A stretch of DNA of 64,000 nt, from contig CAWFZK010000039.1 of the NCBI GenBank assembly GCA_963820315.1, positions 19,127 to 83,126 of the forward strand, written 5' to 3'. Both the position numbers and the translations under genes were made by a program. Under the pieces are notes generated by a model, which made no database searches, was not told the origin of the DNA, and was given only the letters and a program-made list of their open reading frames with translations. Positions within the stretch are counted from its first letter, which is position 1. Each line of letters starts with the position of its first letter. The DNA comes from JACVRW01 sp963820315 (GTDB lineage Bacteria; Actinomycetota; Thermoleophilia; Solirubrobacterales; Thermoleophilaceae). This document shows, in pieces, positions 44,433-52,457 of this stretch.

Positions 44433-46331
44433 CTATCGTAGTCCCGCTTCGGCCTGCGACCGCTGCCCGTCGACTCCCCTCGAGGAGTCGATGATCACGC
44501 GGCAGGGCCGCTCCGCAAGCACCGTCTCGAGTGACTTCCCGAACAGCGACTTGCCGGTCCGGCGCGGCGGAAGCGGCATCACGATCGCGCGCGCGTGGAT
44601 GTCCTTCGCCTCCTCCACGATCCGGCGTCCGCTTCCGCCCGGCCGCACCTTCTCCCAGTGACCCGTCACGCGTCGCCCGCCGCGCACGCGCGCCGAGTCG
44701 ATCGTCGACGCGGCCTTGCGCTCCTGCTCGGGCATCACGGCGTCGATCGGCGAGTTCGGCGGCACGGTGATGGTCACGAGCACGTGAATGCCGCGGCGCC
44801 GGCGCGCGGCCAGCCGCGCCGCGATCGCAACCGCCTCCGGCGAGTAGTTGCCGTCCTCGAACGCCACCAGCACGGACTCGTACTCGACCTCGTGCTCGAC
44901 CACCGGCTTGGGCATCACGACCTTGTGCGTCTGGGTGAGCGAGAGGCCCTGACGACGCCGGTAGACGAAATAGAGCAGCAAGCCCACCGCCATCCACAGC
45001 GGCCCCGAGACGAGCACGCGCACGTCCAGCACCGTCGCGACGATCAGCGCGATTCCCGTGGCGATACCGCCGAACACCGCGAGCACGGGTACCTCGTGGC
45101 CGCGTATGTGAAGAGTGACCGGGCTGCGCCACGGGCGTTCGATCTCCGGGCTCCTCCAGCGCAGCGCCACCACCGAGGCGTGCGCCATCGTGAACGAGAG
45201 CATCGCTCCGAAGGCGTAGATCACCCCCAGGAAGTCCGCCTGGCCAGGCAGGATCGCGATGCAGGCGATCAGCCCGAAGACCGCGATCGCAATGTAGGGC
45301 GTGCGGAACCTCGGGTGCAGGACACGCAGGATCTCGGGCAGCTGCCGGTGCTGGCCCATCGAGTAGGTGAGCCGCGAGACGCCGAGCATGCCCGCGTTCG
45401 TCGCGATGAAGAGGATCGTGGCCGCGAGGATGCCGACGTAGACCTCGGCGGGCCCCTGGAGGCTGCCGAGATCCATGTTCTCGACGACGCCCAGGATCGG
45501 ATCGTCCGCGTAGCCGCCCTCCTCCTTGGGCTTGGCGAGCAGCGTCTCGCCGTTCTCGACCGGCATCGCCGACAGCGCGACGGCCGGCAGGAAGGCGTAG
45601 ATCACGACCACCGCGATCACGACCAGCCCCATGCCGCGCGGGATCGTCTTGCCGTAGTCGCGCGCCTCCTCGGCCAGGTTCGAGATCGTCTCGATGCCCG
45701 TGTAGGCGACCATGCCGACGGGGATTGCGATCAGGAAGTCCGCGACGGTCGGGGTGGTGCCGAAGTCGATCTGGTTGACGAGCTGCTCCGGGTCGAGCAC
45801 CAGCGCCACGCCCACGATCACGAGCAGCACCTGCGTGCAGAAGTCGGCGACGGCGAAGAACACGTTGACGCCGGCCGACTCCTTCACGCCCACGACGTTC
45901 ACCACTCCGAGCAGGACGACCACGACGATGCCGCCCACGATGTCGGCGGGCGACTCGCCGAGCGGCGACCAGAACACCCCCAGGTAGTGCGGCACGAAGA
46001 AGGCCGAGATCGCGATCGTGACGACGTAGGTGAGCATCTGGCCCCAGCCGGCGAAGAAGGACCAGAACTCGTTGAAGGCTCGCCGCGAGAACGACGCCGA
46101 GCCGCCCGCCTCCGGGTACATCGTGGTCGCTTCCGTGTAGGTGGCGGCCGTGCAGGCGAAGATCGCGCCGGCGATCAGGAACACCACCGGCGTCATGCCG
46201 AGCGCGAAGATCGCTACCAGGCCGAGCGCGTAGTAGATCGAACTGCCCACGTTGCCGTAGGCGGTCGAGAACAGGGCTCCGGTGCCGAGAACCCGCTCGA
46301 GCCCGCGATTCTTGGGTCGGTACTCGGCCAT
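44433..46331 (-). CDS. APC-family permease with USP-like C-terminal domain
   Basis: A 632-residue permease. The ATG at 46331 is preferred; a further in-frame ATG at 46430 gives an unrelated leader. About 12 membrane segments, beginning ALFSTAYGNVGSSIYYALGL and including YTEATTMYPEAGGSASFSRR and FNEFWSFFAGWGQMLTYVVT. The cytoplasmic tail is USP-like (YESVLVAFEDGNYSPEAVAI, RRGIHVLVTITVPPNSPID, AERPCRVIIDSS). APC proteins with USP-like tails include potassium importers (KimA) as well as amino-acid carriers; the nearby TrkA genes make potassium plausible. Confidence 0.88.
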   Translation of the reverse strand: MAEYRPKNRGLERVLGTGALFSTAYGNVGSSIYYALGLVAIFALGMTPVVFLIAGAIFACTAATYTEATTMYPEAGGSASFSRRAFNEFWSFFAGWGQMLTYVVTIAISAFFVPHYLGVFWSPLGESPADIVGGIVVVVLLGVVNVVGVKESAGVNVFFAVADFCTQVLLVIVGVALVLDPEQLVNQIDFGTTPTVADFLIAIPVGMVAYTGIETISNLAEEARDYGKTIPRGMGLVVIAVVVIYAFLPAVALSAMPVENGETLLAKPKEEGGYADDPILGVVENMDLGSLQGPAEVYVGILAATILFIATNAGMLGVSRLTYSMGQHRQLPEILRVLHPRFRTPYIAIAVFGLIACIAILPGQADFLGVIYAFGAMLSFTMAHASVVALRWRSPEIERPWRSPVTLHIRGHEVPVLAVFGGIATGIALIVATVLDVRVLVSGPLWMAVGLLLYFVYRRRQGLSLTQTHKVVMPKPVVEHEVEYESVLVAFEDGNYSPEAVAIAARLAARRRRGIHVLVTITVPPNSPIDAVMPEQERKAASTIDSARVRGGRRVTGHWEKVRPGGSGRRIVEEAKDIHARAIVMPLPPRRTGKSLFGKSLETVLAERPCRVIIDSSRGVDGQRSQAEAGLR

Positions 46332-46368
46332 GTCTGCCTGAAACGCTAAATGGTACGACCGCCGAACC

Positions 46369-47763
46369 TCAGCTGTCGAAGCCGGCGCCCACCCGGTCGA
46401 GCAGGCGCAGCCATGGACCGCGCCTGCCACGGCGCTCGTCGGACCTGATCAACGCGCTGCGGGTGGCCTGGACGACGGCGTAGCGAAGCGGCTCGGGCGG
46501 GAACGGGATCGGCCGGCTGCGCACCAGCTCGAGCCTCGTGAGCTCGGTGTCGCGGCCGTGCACCAGGTCGAGCGCCACCTGGGCGCCGAAGCGGGTCGCG
46601 CCCACTCCCAGCCCGGTGTAGCCGACCGCGTAGACGGCTCGGCCGCCGAGCGCCTTGCCGAAGGTCACGCAGAAGCGCGAGCTCGTGTCGATCGCCCCCG
46701 CCCAGCGGTGCGTGAAGCGCAGGCCCTCGAGCTGCGGGAACGTCTCGAAGAAGTTGTGCGCGAGCAGGTTGAACACCGCTGGGCTCTCCTCGAGCTCGGG
46801 GCGCATGCCGTTCGCCCAGTGGTAGACCGCCTCGTAGCCGCCCCAGAGGATGCGGTCGTCGGCGGTGAGCCGGTAGTAGTGGAAGCGGTTGCCCGAGTCG
46901 GCGAGCCCCTCGCGGCCCTCCCAGCCGATCGCGGCGCGCCGCACCGGGTCGAGCGGCTCGCTCACGAGCACGTAGTCGTAGACGGGGATCACGTAGCGGC
47001 CGATCGAGCGGACCAGCGGCGGGAAGGCGTTGGTGGCGAGGACGACCCTCGCGGCGCGCACGCGCCCGGCTTCCGTCTCCAGTACGACGCCGGCGCCGTC
47101 GCGGCGCAGGGACGTGACCTTCGTGCCCTCGTGGATGCGCACGCCATCCTCGAGCGCAGCCGCGCGCAGCCCCCACGCCAGCCGCGCAGGGTCCACCAGC
47201 GCCCCACCGCCGGTGCGGGTCAGAAGGCCTCCGAGATAGGTCGGCGAGTCGACCCTCGCGCGCACCTGGGCGCGGTCGAGCAGCTCGACCTCGTGCCCAT
47301 AGCGGCGCGCGAGCTCGGCCCCCTCGGGCAGGCCGGCGAGCTCGTGCTCGCGCGTCGCGACGTCGATGAAGCCGTTCTCCTCCCAGGCGGCATCGATGCC
47401 GCGCTCGTCGAGGGTCGACCGGAGCGCGGCGTAGTTCTCGTCGCCGAGCTCGACGAGCCGGCTCATCTCGCCCGGCCAGCGCGACTCGCCGTTCTCGAGG
47501 CCGTGCGTCAGCGAGGCGTCGAGGAAGCCGCCGTTGCGCCCGCTGGCCCCCCACCCGCAGCGATCGCCCTCGAGCAGCAGCACGTCCTCGTGCGGGGCCG
47601 CGAGCATCGCCGCCCAGAGGCCGGTGAAGCCGCCTCCGACGATCGCGAGGTCGCAGCTCGCCTCGCCGTCGAGCGGCGGCGAGGGCGCGGGCGCCTCCGG
47701 GGAGTCGAGCCAGAAGACGCTCTGCTCGGAGTCGGCGAGCGGCTCGCTCAGCCGTGCGCTGTC
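46369..47763 (-). CDS. FAD-dependent amine/amino-acid oxidase (DadA-like), start unresolved
   Basis: A flavoprotein of at least 464 residues: the FAD Rossmann motif CDLAIVGGGFTGLWAAMLA sits upstream of the ATG at 47607, so that ATG cannot be the start. Other markers are GDRCGWGASGRNGGFLDASL, ARVVLATNAFPPLVRS, and the closing GGRAVYAVGYTGLGVGATRF. The frame is open past SVFWLDSPEAP, but I find no in-frame ATG, GTG or TTG ahead of it, only CTG at 47751; the end given is the limit of clear coding. A small frameshift near the start is possible. Substrate probably an amino acid or amine. Confidence 0.82.
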   Translation of the reverse strand, partial: DSARLSEPLADSEQSVFWLDSPEAPAPSPPLDGEASCDLAIVGGGFTGLWAAMLAAPHEDVLLLEGDRCGWGASGRNGGFLDASLTHGLENGESRWPGEMSRLVELGDENYAALRSTLDERGIDAAWEENGFIDVATREHELAGLPEGAELARRYGHEVELLDRAQVRARVDSPTYLGGLLTRTGGGALVDPARLAWGLRAAALEDGVRIHEGTKVTSLRRDGAGVVLETEAGRVRAARVVLATNAFPPLVRSIGRYVIPVYDYVLVSEPLDPVRRAAIGWEGREGLADSGNRFHYYRLTADDRILWGGYEAVYHWANGMRPELEESPAVFNLLAHNFFETFPQLEGLRFTHRWAGAIDTSSRFCVTFGKALGGRAVYAVGYTGLGVGATRFGAQVALDLVHGRDTELTRLELVRSRPIPFPPEPLRYAVVQATRSALIRSDERRGRRGPWLRLLDRVGAGFDS

Positions 47764-47857
47764 GTCGGCTGGGGCGATGGCGGAAAGCCTGTCACAGCGC
47801 CTGGATCTACCTCGTCACATCTATGACGGAGCACCAGACGCTGCGACAGGAGCACCG

Positions 47858-48139
47858 ATGCAAACCACACACGACACCCCCTCGGCCTCAGAGGTCACCA
47901 CCGAACTCAGCAACCTCCTGGGCGGCCTGGGGATTCTCACCATCCAGGTCATGCCGTTCGCGCTCCCAGGCCTCGTGCTGCTCTTGCCGCTCGTGCTGCC
48001 GCTGCTCGTGATCGGCCTCGTGGTCCTGCCGTTCTGGCTGCTCGCCCGGGCGCTACGCGCGCTCGTGCGCCGTACGCCGCGCGGGACCGAGCCCGCGCGG
48101 CGTGTGGTCCCGAGCCTCAGACCAGGAACGGAACCATGA
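47858..48139 (+). CDS. Small membrane protein with a C-terminus made from duplicated hppA sequence
   Basis: A 93-residue protein from an ATG with AGGAG upstream. One long hydrophobic stretch, or two short ones, spans about residues 28-64 (LTIQVMPFALPGLVLLLPLV, then LPLLVIGLVVLPFWLLARAL). The last ten residues (VPSLRPGTEP) are encoded by the 38-bp copy of the hppA 3' end, read on the opposite strand, so the native C-terminus was probably replaced when the adjacent element arrived. No family recognised. Confidence 0.6.
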   Translation: MQTTHDTPSASEVTTELSNLLGGLGILTIQVMPFALPGLVLLLPLVLPLLVIGLVVLPFWLLARALRALVRRTPRGTEPARRVVPSLRPGTEP

Positions 48140-48143
48140 GCAG
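48106..48143. repeat. Left copy of a 38-bp direct repeat
   Basis: Identical over 38 bp to 49065-49102. It contains the stop and last codons of hppA in reverse and lies immediately outside the transposase element. The match ends sharply on both sides. Confidence 0.9.
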
Positions 48144-48167
48144 CGCAGGAGGGGTCAGGTCTTGCAT

Positions 48168-48995
48168 TCACGCATTCCCCGTCTCGTAGGCTCGCAGTCT
48201 GCGGCTGACGGTGCAGACATGGCGCCCGAGAAAGGACGCGATGCTCTGCATGGTGTAGCCATGGGTTCGGTAGGCCGTCGCGATGCTTCCGCCGCTACCA
48301 CCGTCCCGAAGCAACTCGGCGAGCTGCGGCCGGCCGTCGCCCCAGTCGTGCTCGACGAACTCACTCCCCGGCCGACGGGCGGGCAGATGCCTGCGGCGAA
48401 AGTCGTCATCGCCAACGACAACACCGAGGGTCGGCGCCGGCGGATCGGACTGCTCCGCCACAAAGGCTCTGTATGCAGCTACCCCGTCCGCCCCGCCGGG
48501 ATCTCCGAACCATCCAAGCGCCTCATCGACGGCTAGCCACTCCGGTGCCGTTTGCTCGCCGGCCAAAGCCGGATGAGCGCCCCAGCGCCATGAAGACGGT
48601 GCTTCGCAGAGCCCAGCGACCACCGGATTGAGCGCGATGTAGCGGAAGGTCTCGAGCAGATGGCGATCTCGTTGAACCAGCCGTGCGCTGAAGCGTCCCG
48701 CGAACAGGGGCCCAATTCGTTCATGGCGCCGGTTGTACGCCTGTGCGTATCCACTCTTGAGGCGAGCCATTCCTCGGGACAGGTTCGGGATGGGCGTGCG
48801 GATCAGAAGGTGAAAGTGGTTCGGCATGAGGCAGTACGACAGACAGCCCCAGCTGAACCGCCCCAGCGTCCGCGCCAGGATGTGGAGGAAGAGGCGACGA
48901 TCGCCGTCGTCGAGATAGATGTGGTTCTTTGCGATACCCCGAGCTGTGACGTGATAAATGCCGTCAGCGACAAGTACGCGAAGAGGGCGGGCCAC
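48168..48995 (-). CDS. REP-associated Y1 (IS200-type) transposase with C-terminal HTH
   Basis: A 275-residue HUH/Y1 transposase. The opening RPLRVLVADGIYHVTARGIA, LDDGDRRLFLHILARTLGRF, the metal-binding HUH motif NHFHLLIRT (about residue 60), and the catalytic-tyrosine region MARLKSGYAQAYNRRHERIG followed by GPLFAGRFSARLVQRDRHLL are all intact. The C-terminus has a helix-turn-helix (TMQSIASFLGRHVCTVSRRL) that may bind the element's ends. It starts at a GTG inside a hairpin. The protein looks functional. Confidence 0.9.
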   Translation of the reverse strand: MARPLRVLVADGIYHVTARGIAKNHIYLDDGDRRLFLHILARTLGRFSWGCLSYCLMPNHFHLLIRTPIPNLSRGMARLKSGYAQAYNRRHERIGPLFAGRFSARLVQRDRHLLETFRYIALNPVVAGLCEAPSSWRWGAHPALAGEQTAPEWLAVDEALGWFGDPGGADGVAAYRAFVAEQSDPPAPTLGVVVGDDDFRRRHLPARRPGSEFVEHDWGDGRPQLAELLRDGGSGGSIATAYRTHGYTMQSIASFLGRHVCTVSRRLRAYETGNA

Positions 48996-49018
48996 TCACC
49001 ATTAAGCGAGTGGCCCGC
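48987..49018. promoter_or_regulatory. REP-like hairpin covering the transposase start codon
   Basis: A perfect 11-bp inverted repeat (GCGGGCCACTC / GAGTGGCCCGC) with a 10-nt loop. The GTG start of the transposase (48993-48995) lies in one arm, so in mRNA the hairpin would hide the start. RAYT enzymes act on such palindromes in DNA, so it may also be the cleavage substrate. Confidence 0.6.
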
Positions 49019-49064
49019 AAACTTCGGCCCCGCCGATGCTCGGATGCAAGACCTGACCCCTTGC

Positions 49065-49102
49065 GGTCCCGAGCCTCAGACCAGGAACGGAACCATGAGC
49101 AG
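49065..49102. repeat. Right copy of the 38-bp direct repeat (in hppA 3' end)
   Basis: Perfect match to 48106-48143. Here it is the original, because 27 of its bases are the last codons and stop of hppA and the remainder is just beyond. The left copy is out of this context. Confidence 0.9.
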
Positions 49103-51178
49103 GGCGACGATGTTCGCCACCTTGATCATCGGGTTGATCGCCGGGCCGGCGGTGTCCTTGTAGGGGTCGCCGACGGTGTCGCCGGTGACCGAGGCCGCGT
49201 GGGCCTCCGAGCCCTTGCCGCCGTATTCGCCGTCCTCGATCAGCTTCTTCGCGTTGTCCCAGGCGCCGCCGCCGGACGTCATCGAGATGGCGGCGAAGAA
49301 GCCGACCACGATCACTCCGATCAGCAGGCCGCCGAGGGCCTGGTAGGAGAGCAGGCCGACCACCACGGTCACCACGATCGGGATCAGCGCCGGGACGATC
49401 ATCTCGCGCTGCGCCGAGGCCGTGACGATGTCGACGGCGCGCCGGTAGTCCGGCTTCTCGGTGCCGTCCATGATGCCCGGCTTCTCCCGGAACTGGCGCC
49501 GCACCTCCTCGACCACGCCGCCGCCCGCGCGGCCGACGGCTTCGATCGCGAGCGCGGCGAACAGGTAGACCATCATGCCGCCGACCAGCAGCCCGATAAG
49601 GACCTCGGGCTGCGAGATGTCGAAGCCCGACAGCCGCTCGCCGGATGCAGCCGCCTCCTCGCGCAGCTCCTCGATGAAGGCGGCGAACAGCACGAGCGCC
49701 GCCAGCACGGCCGAGCCGATCGCGTAGCCCTTGGTGACGGCCTTGGTGGTGTTGCCGACCGCGTCGAGCGGGTCGGTCACGTTGCGGACCTCTTCGGGCA
49801 GGTCGGCCATCTCGGCGATGCCGCCGGCGTTGTCGGTGATCGGGCCGAATGCGTCGAGAGCCACGATCAGACCGGTCAGCGACAGCTGCGCCATGACCGC
49901 CACGCCGATGCCGTAGATGCCGGCCAGCTCGTTCGCCGCCAGGATGCCGAGCGCGAGCAGGATCGCCGGCGCGGCGGTCGACTGGAAGCCCTGAGCGAGC
50001 CCCTGGATGATGTTCGTGGCGTGCCCGGTCTGCGAGGCCCGCGCGGTCGTGCGCACCGGCCGGAAGCGCGTCGACGTGTAGTAGTCGGTGATCACGAACA
50101 GGCCCGCCGTGATCGCGATGCCGACGAGCGTGCAGAGGTACAGATCCGTGCCGGACGGGGCCTCGTCCGAGCCGCCACGCAGCAGCGCGGAGACGTCGTT
50201 CTGGAAGGTGAGGTCGTCCATCATCCAGAACGTGATCGGCAGGAACGCGAGCGCGGCCAGCACGCCCGACACGATCAGGCCCTGGTAGAGGGCGCGCTCG
50301 ACGTTGCCGCTCGCGCTCCTCACCGCGTAGGTGCCGATGATCGAGGCGATCAGCGAGACGCCGCCGATCACGAGCGGGTAGACGGCCACCGTGCCGATCT
50401 GGTCGAACGTCAGGACGCCGAGCAGCATCACGGCGACGGCCGTGACGGCGTAGGTCTCGAAGAGGTCGGCCGCCATGCCGGCGCAGTCGCCGACGTTGTC
50501 GCCCACGTTGTCCGCGATCACCGCGGGGTTGCGCGGGTCGTCCTCCGGGATGCCCGCCTCGATCTTGCCGACCAGGTCGGCGCCCACGTCGGCGGCCTTC
50601 GTGAAGATGCCGCCGCCCAGTCGCGCGAAGACGGAGATCAGCGAGCCGCCGAAGCCGAGTCCGACGAGGGCGTCGATCGCGTCGCGCTCCTCGACGTCGG
50701 CGAGGATCAGGACCCCGTAGTAGCCGGCGACGCCGAACAGCGCCAGGCCCGCCACCAGCAGTCCCGTGATGGCGCCGCCCTTGAAGGCCACGTCGAGAGC
50801 CCGCGATACGCCGCTACGGGCCGACTCGGCCACGCGCGCGTTCGCCCGCACCGAGACGTTCATCCCGATGAAGCCGGCGCTACCCGACAGGGTTCCGCCG
50901 ATCAGGAAGCCGACGGCGATCAGGATGCCCTCGGCGTCCTGGGCCTCGAGCGCGATCGCGAGCAGGATCGCGAGCACCACGGCGACCCCGCCGATGATCG
51001 TGTACTGGCGCCGCAGGTAGGCGCTCGCGCCCTCCTGCACCGCCGCGGAGATGCTCTGCATCTCCTCGTTTCCGGGCGAGAGCGCGAGCAGCCAACGCGC
51101 GGTAAGCACGCCGTAGACCACGGCGGCCCCGGCGCAGGCCAGCGCGATTACCACGCCCCAGTCAGTCAGGAATTCCAA
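49076..51178 (-). CDS. hppA: Membrane-bound proton-translocating pyrophosphatase, K+-independent type
   Basis: A 700-residue integral membrane enzyme of about 16 helices that hydrolyses pyrophosphate and pumps protons. Catalytic loops are FGGSLISVFARLGGGIFTKA followed by ADVGADLVGKIE, and DDPRNPAVIADNVGDNVGDC (the Asp-rich substrate site), plus GGGAWDNAKKLIEDGEYGGK and DTVGDPYKDTAGPAINPMI near the C-terminus. GNTTKAVTKGYAIGSA has lysine at the position that is alanine in K+-dependent forms, so it should be K+-independent. The start is TTG, supported by GGAGGA 8 bases upstream. The last codons lie in the 38-bp repeat. Confidence 0.96.
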   Translation of the reverse strand: MEFLTDWGVVIALACAGAAVVYGVLTARWLLALSPGNEEMQSISAAVQEGASAYLRRQYTIIGGVAVVLAILLAIALEAQDAEGILIAVGFLIGGTLSGSAGFIGMNVSVRANARVAESARSGVSRALDVAFKGGAITGLLVAGLALFGVAGYYGVLILADVEERDAIDALVGLGFGGSLISVFARLGGGIFTKAADVGADLVGKIEAGIPEDDPRNPAVIADNVGDNVGDCAGMAADLFETYAVTAVAVMLLGVLTFDQIGTVAVYPLVIGGVSLIASIIGTYAVRSASGNVERALYQGLIVSGVLAALAFLPITFWMMDDLTFQNDVSALLRGGSDEAPSGTDLYLCTLVGIAITAGLFVITDYYTSTRFRPVRTTARASQTGHATNIIQGLAQGFQSTAAPAILLALGILAANELAGIYGIGVAVMAQLSLTGLIVALDAFGPITDNAGGIAEMADLPEEVRNVTDPLDAVGNTTKAVTKGYAIGSAVLAALVLFAAFIEELREEAAASGERLSGFDISQPEVLIGLLVGGMMVYLFAALAIEAVGRAGGGVVEEVRRQFREKPGIMDGTEKPDYRRAVDIVTASAQREMIVPALIPIVVTVVVGLLSYQALGGLLIGVIVVGFFAAISMTSGGGAWDNAKKLIEDGEYGGKGSEAHAASVTGDTVGDPYKDTAGPAINPMIKVANIVALLMVPFLV

Positions 51179-51300
51179 CGGGTTTGTCCTCCGTCCAAGT
51201 CAGTCAGGGAGCGGCTCGCGCGCAGAGGGCGCACGTTTGGGGGTACCGCCCGAAAAGAGCGGCGGGCAGTCTATCGACTCCGCCGGGCATTGCCCCGGGG

Positions 51301-52089
51301 TCAATGCACGATCGCGCTGTCGAGTGCTCCGGCGCAGGCGTCGTCGGGCTGCGGGCCGATGCGCGGCAGCGCTCGGATCAGCAGGGCCCGCAGCCGCTCG
51401 AGGTTCTCCTGGAAGACCCCGAACGCGCTATCGGCCGAGACCGGCGGCACGTGCGGCATGCCCTCCAGCCCGACGTCGTAGTCGGTGACGAGCGAGACGT
51501 TCGCGTAGCAGAGCTGCAGCTCGCGCGCGAGCCACGCCTCGGGGTACTGGGTCATGTTGACGACGTCGAACCCGCTGGCCGTGTACCAGCGCGACTCGGC
51601 GCGCGTCGAGAAGCGCGGGCCCGCGATCACAACGACCGTGCCGCCCTCCACGACCGGGATCGCCTCCTCGCGCGCGGCCTCGGCGAGGATCGAGCTGAGC
51701 TCGCTGCAATACGGATCGGCGGCCGAGACGTGTGTCGTCTGGGGGCCGTCGTAGAAAGTGCTCTCGCGCGCCTGCGTGCGGTCGACGAACTGGTCGCAGA
51801 TCACGAACGTGCCCGGGGCGAGCTCCGGCTTCAGCGAGCCGACGGCGCACGGGCCGACGATCCGCTGGACGCCGACCTCCTTCATCGCCCACACGTTGGC
51901 GCGGTAGTTGATCCGGTGCGGAGGCAGCGAGTGCTCGGGCCCGTGCCGCGGCATGAAGGCGACCTCGACGCCCTCGAGGGTTCCGACGCTCACCGGCGCG
52001 GACGGCGGCCCGTACGGCGTGGCCACCGGCATCTCCTCGACCTGGTCGAGGAAGCGGTAGAAGCCGGAGCCCCCGAAGATCCCTATCAC
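51301..52089 (-). CDS. mtnP: S-methyl-5'-thioadenosine phosphorylase
   Basis: A 262-residue nucleoside phosphorylase. The start IGIFGGSGFYRFLD, then VAFMPRHGPEHSLPPHRINY-RANVWAMKEVGV, VGSLKPELAPGTFVICDQFV, VVIAGPRFSTRAES and DVVNMTQYPEAWLARELQLC are diagnostic. It salvages methylthioadenosine to adenine and methylthioribose phosphate for methionine recovery. Its start overlaps the stop of the 123-residue gene by 4 bp. Confidence 0.93.
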   Translation of the reverse strand: MIGIFGGSGFYRFLDQVEEMPVATPYGPPSAPVSVGTLEGVEVAFMPRHGPEHSLPPHRINYRANVWAMKEVGVQRIVGPCAVGSLKPELAPGTFVICDQFVDRTQARESTFYDGPQTTHVSAADPYCSELSSILAEAAREEAIPVVEGGTVVVIAGPRFSTRAESRWYTASGFDVVNMTQYPEAWLARELQLCYANVSLVTDYDVGLEGMPHVPPVSADSAFGVFQENLERLRALLIRALPRIGPQPDDACAGALDSAIVH

Positions 52090-52457
52090 GAGCCGGGGGT
52101 CCAGATCTTCGAACGGGCCTTGGCGCGCTCCGCCTCGTCGGAGCTCTGCTGCGGCTCGTCGGCGGCGGGCTCGCCCGGCTGCGCCTCGGCGCCCGTCTCA
52201 CGCACGTACAGCATCTGCACCTGAGCGAGCGCGTCCTTGATCTGGCCGACCGCCTCCTCCGGCGTGAGCGGCAGCATCGCCCGCGCGGCGTCGATCGCCT
52301 TCTTCGCCTCGACGGGATCCTTCGCCTCCGGGATGGTCAGCTTCTGGCCGGCCAGGTTGACGAGCGTGGCGACGGTCTGCAGCACGACGTCGTCGACCTT
52401 CACCCGGCGCAGCGCGTCCAGCAACTGCTCCTCGGTTGGCTCCTGGGGAGTACTCAC
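52086..52457 (-). CDS. Conserved small soluble protein, unknown
   Basis: A 123-residue protein with a helical N-terminal two-thirds (EEQLLDALRRVKVDDVVLQT, VATLVNLAGQKLTIPEAKDP, LTPEEAVGQIKDALAQVQML) and an acidic, Pro/Gln-rich tail. The pattern recalls DUF1844-like proteins but is not convincing enough to name. It is translationally coupled on both sides by 4-bp overlaps: to the YbdK-type ligase before it and mtnP after it. Confidence 0.6.
   Translation of the reverse strand: MSTPQEPTEEQLLDALRRVKVDDVVLQTVATLVNLAGQKLTIPEAKDPVEAKKAIDAARAMLPLTPEEAVGQIKDALAQVQMLYVRETGAEAQPGEPAADEPQQSSDEAERAKARSKIWTPGS

Larger units (their letters stand above)
48150..49061 (-). mobile_element. IS200/RAYT-like element with 18-bp inverted ends
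   Basis: A 912-bp unit containing one transposase gene. The left end 48150-48167 (AGGGGTCAGGTCTTGCAT) is a perfect inverted repeat of 49044-49061. Flanked on both sides by a 38-bp direct repeat of the hppA end. Y1 transposases usually do not create target duplications, so the repeat may stem from a separate event or from an insertion that copied neighbouring sequence. Confidence 0.85.

Noticed and set aside
49010..51481. An 823-residue ORF opposite hppA.
   Set aside because: It is Asp/His/Arg-rich with no domain and is wholly explained by codon bias of hppA.
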